From assembly GCF_013408425.1 (NCBI RefSeq), contig NZ_JACBYV010000001.1, positions 3,596,001 to 3,660,000 of the forward strand: a stretch of DNA of 64,000 nucleotides. The letters are read 5' to 3'. Below, piece by piece: positions 62,991-64,000 of the stretch (positions are counted from its first letter, which is position 1; every line of letters starts with the position of its first letter). The notes under the pieces are model-generated. The model made no database searches, had not been told where the DNA came from, and saw only the letters and a list, made by a program, of their open reading frames with translations. This DNA is from Pseudomonas flavescens (GTDB lineage: Bacteria; Pseudomonadota; Gammaproteobacteria; Pseudomonadales; Pseudomonadaceae). The position numbers were made by a program, and so were the translations under genes.

Positions 62991-63147
62991 GCTGCAAAAC
63001 CCGGTCGCTGGATTTACAGCGACGCGCGCAGGGTAGCGTGGGGAATGCTCGAGGGCAAGCCAGCGCCCTCCGCGTAAAGGTTGCAATATGGATAGGAAAC
63101 CGGCGCGCTGAACCAGACGCATCGGCAGTAGTTGGTAAAAGACATAA

Positions 63148-63483
63148 ATGAAAATTCCGGCTCGCTTGCCGGCTTTGGGAGTTGCTGTCTTTGCGGCAAT
63201 CAGCCTGCCCCTCATACTGCTTTCATGCCAATCCGTCAGTGCGAAAGAGGCCGATCTTTTCACGTACCGTCCTGTCAGCCGCAAACAAATCCGCCCTTTC
63301 AACGCCGCACACCGAATAACGAGAGGGCGCGCACAAGCAGCTGAAATTTGTGCCATGCCTGTACGAATCGCTTCTATATTCTGCTGTTATCCGGGTCGCC
63401 CCAGAGCCCGCCCTTTAACCCGATATCAGGCCTCCCATGACTACACCTGCAGAACTGTTGGCACCCCTTCAAGGAAACGATGA
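63148..63483 (+). CDS. Uncertain small secreted-protein ORF
   Basis: 111 codons. The first 32 look like a lipoprotein signal peptide (LGVAVFAAISLPLILLSCQSVSA), but the remainder is Arg/Cys-rich and looks non-coding, and it overlaps the RraB-like gene by 47 bp. It may be a decayed or very short lipoprotein gene, or chance. Confidence 0.2.
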   Translation: MKIPARLPALGVAVFAAISLPLILLSCQSVSAKEADLFTYRPVSRKQIRPFNAAHRITRGRAQAAEICAMPVRIASIFCCYPGRPRARPLTRYQASHDYTCRTVGTPSRKR

Positions 63484-63793
63484 TCCTGATGCACGTGTGT
63501 TGCTGCAGATGGCGCAGGCCGGGGCGGATTTGAGAAAACCGCATGTGCCTGAGTTCGTCTTCGAGGTCGAGAAAGAGTCGGCGGCTCACGCGCTGGCAAC
63601 CGAGCTGGCAAACCTCGACTACAGCGTGCAGATCTACGCCCCTGAGCAGTCAAACCCGGCCTATCAAGTGATTGCCATACGCACGATGGTGCTTGAGCTG
63701 CATGCCCTGATTCAGCTTTCGGAGCGGTTCGAGTCCCTGGCGCAACGACACGGGGCGGTATATGACGGCTGGGGGGCGGAGATCGTCGAGTGA
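63437..63793 (+). CDS. rraB: RraB-like ribonuclease E inhibitor
   Basis: 118-aa acidic cytosolic protein with the RraB fold pattern: LQGNDDPDARVLLQMAQAGADLRKPHVPEFVFEV, then HALATELANLDYSVQIY and the C-terminal RFESLAQRHGAVYDGWGAEIVE. RraB binds the C-terminal scaffold of RNase E and changes which mRNAs are degraded. Length and the DGWG-type end match the family. Its position beside a DUF3077-type gene and an autotransporter says nothing on function. Confidence 0.85.
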   Translation: MTTPAELLAPLQGNDDPDARVLLQMAQAGADLRKPHVPEFVFEVEKESAAHALATELANLDYSVQIYAPEQSNPAYQVIAIRTMVLELHALIQLSERFESLAQRHGAVYDGWGAEIVE

Positions 63794-63841
63794 GGCAGGA
63801 GCCGGTGGCCGAGGGTTGCACCTCGTAACGAGGTAGCCACT

Positions 63842-63868
63842 GCCTGCGCGGCATTGCACCGCGCAGGC
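63842..63868. terminator. Hairpin between rraB and the autotransporter gene
   Basis: GCCTGCGCGG, 7-base loop, CCGCGCAGGC: perfect 10-bp arms between convergent genes; no T-run on either side, so termination may be weak or rho-assisted. Confidence 0.6.
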
Positions 63869-63875
63869 TCTGTGC

Positions 63876-64000
63876 TCAGAACGCGATATTGAGCCCCAGA
63901 CGAACACCGTGGTCTTGGTAACCATCGCCGACCTGCCCGGAGTAACCCAGGTCAAGACTCGCTTGCGGAGCGATCCTGGCGCTGACACCGAGTTGTAGAA
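63876..64000 (-). CDS. Autotransporter-type outer-membrane beta-barrel, C-terminal end (cut by window end)
   Basis: The last 40 codons of a minus-strand gene: LGVSARIAPQASLDLGYSGQ, then VGDGYQDHGVRLGLNIAF and stop. The alternating strand pattern and terminal Phe (BamA recognition) are those of an autotransporter or similar beta-barrel C terminus. The passenger is outside the window. Confidence 0.75.
   Translation of the reverse strand, partial: LQLGVSARIAPQASLDLGYSGQVGDGYQDHGVRLGLNIAF

Noticed and set aside
63014..63356. Minus-strand frames of 61 and 191 codons over the region upstream of rraB
   Set aside because: No family resemblance, poor starts, and they cross the structured RNA region.
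1..64000. CRISPR arrays
   Set aside because: No run of regularly spaced direct repeats was seen; the repeated motifs present are REPs, arm sites and a single duplication.

Overview
The window is a high-G+C gammaproteobacterial chromosome segment, almost certainly Pseudomonas. The grounds are a copA-cueR pair, a gbuR-gbuA guanidinobutyrate locus, REP palindromes of the type with TGTAGGAG followed by GCCCGC hairpins, a DUF3077-type small protein and a tmRNA tag starting ANDENY. It is core genome with one clear insertion, a ~21.8 kb integrative island in the 3' end of ssrA (tmRNA) at 38462-60296.

Left core (1-38460). The 3' end of copA is followed by cueR. A complete six-gene Csu-type chaperone-usher pilus operon follows on the minus strand (8198 to 2413). 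Next come housekeeping genes (tesB, acetyltransferases, a histone-deacetylase-like amidohydrolase, a TM2 protein, a BaiN-like flavoprotein, an RhlE-like helicase). An ECF sigma / anti-sigma / TonB-receptor surface-signalling set has a candidate Fur box. A LacI-type regulator lies before gudD (glucarate dehydratase), with two operator palindromes 22 bp apart. A guanidino-acid cluster follows: gbuR, gbuA, an NTF2-like gene, two permeases, a ThDP decarboxylase and an aldehyde dehydrogenase. Together these could turn 5-guanidino-2-oxopentanoate into 4-aminobutyrate and urea. The block ends with hrpB, a small lipoprotein, a FieF-like metal exporter and ssrA.

Island (38462-60296). It is bounded by imperfect 24/23-bp direct repeats that are the 3' end of ssrA. 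It carries a P4-type tyrosine integrase with GGTATTCCA arm-type repeats at both ends, and much of it looks less G+C-rich than the flanks. Cargo in order: a 660-aa PIN-like protein; a small PIN-like protein coupled to an XRE-ImmA/IrrE regulator-protease; a glycine-zipper zinc-ribbon protein; a DUF932 / YqaJ exonuclease (frameshifted) / Gp3-like module; and a defence operon read leftward. That operon is HTH-hsdR-hsdM-hsdS-AAA ATPase-HNH nuclease, with every junction overlapping or close. It looks like a type I restriction-modification system carrying a Septu(PtuAB)-like ATPase/HNH pair. hsdM is split by a 1322-bp IS3-family element with a 3-bp target duplication, and removing the element restores an 817-codon frame.

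Right core (60297-64000). The displaced ssrA terminator, a LysR regulator divergent from a TauE/SafE permease, a DUF3077-type gene preceded by a leader peptide and a long alternatively paired RNA region resembling phage C4/P4-type antisense immunity RNAs, an RraB-like protein, and the C-terminal end of an autotransporter-type outer-membrane protein.
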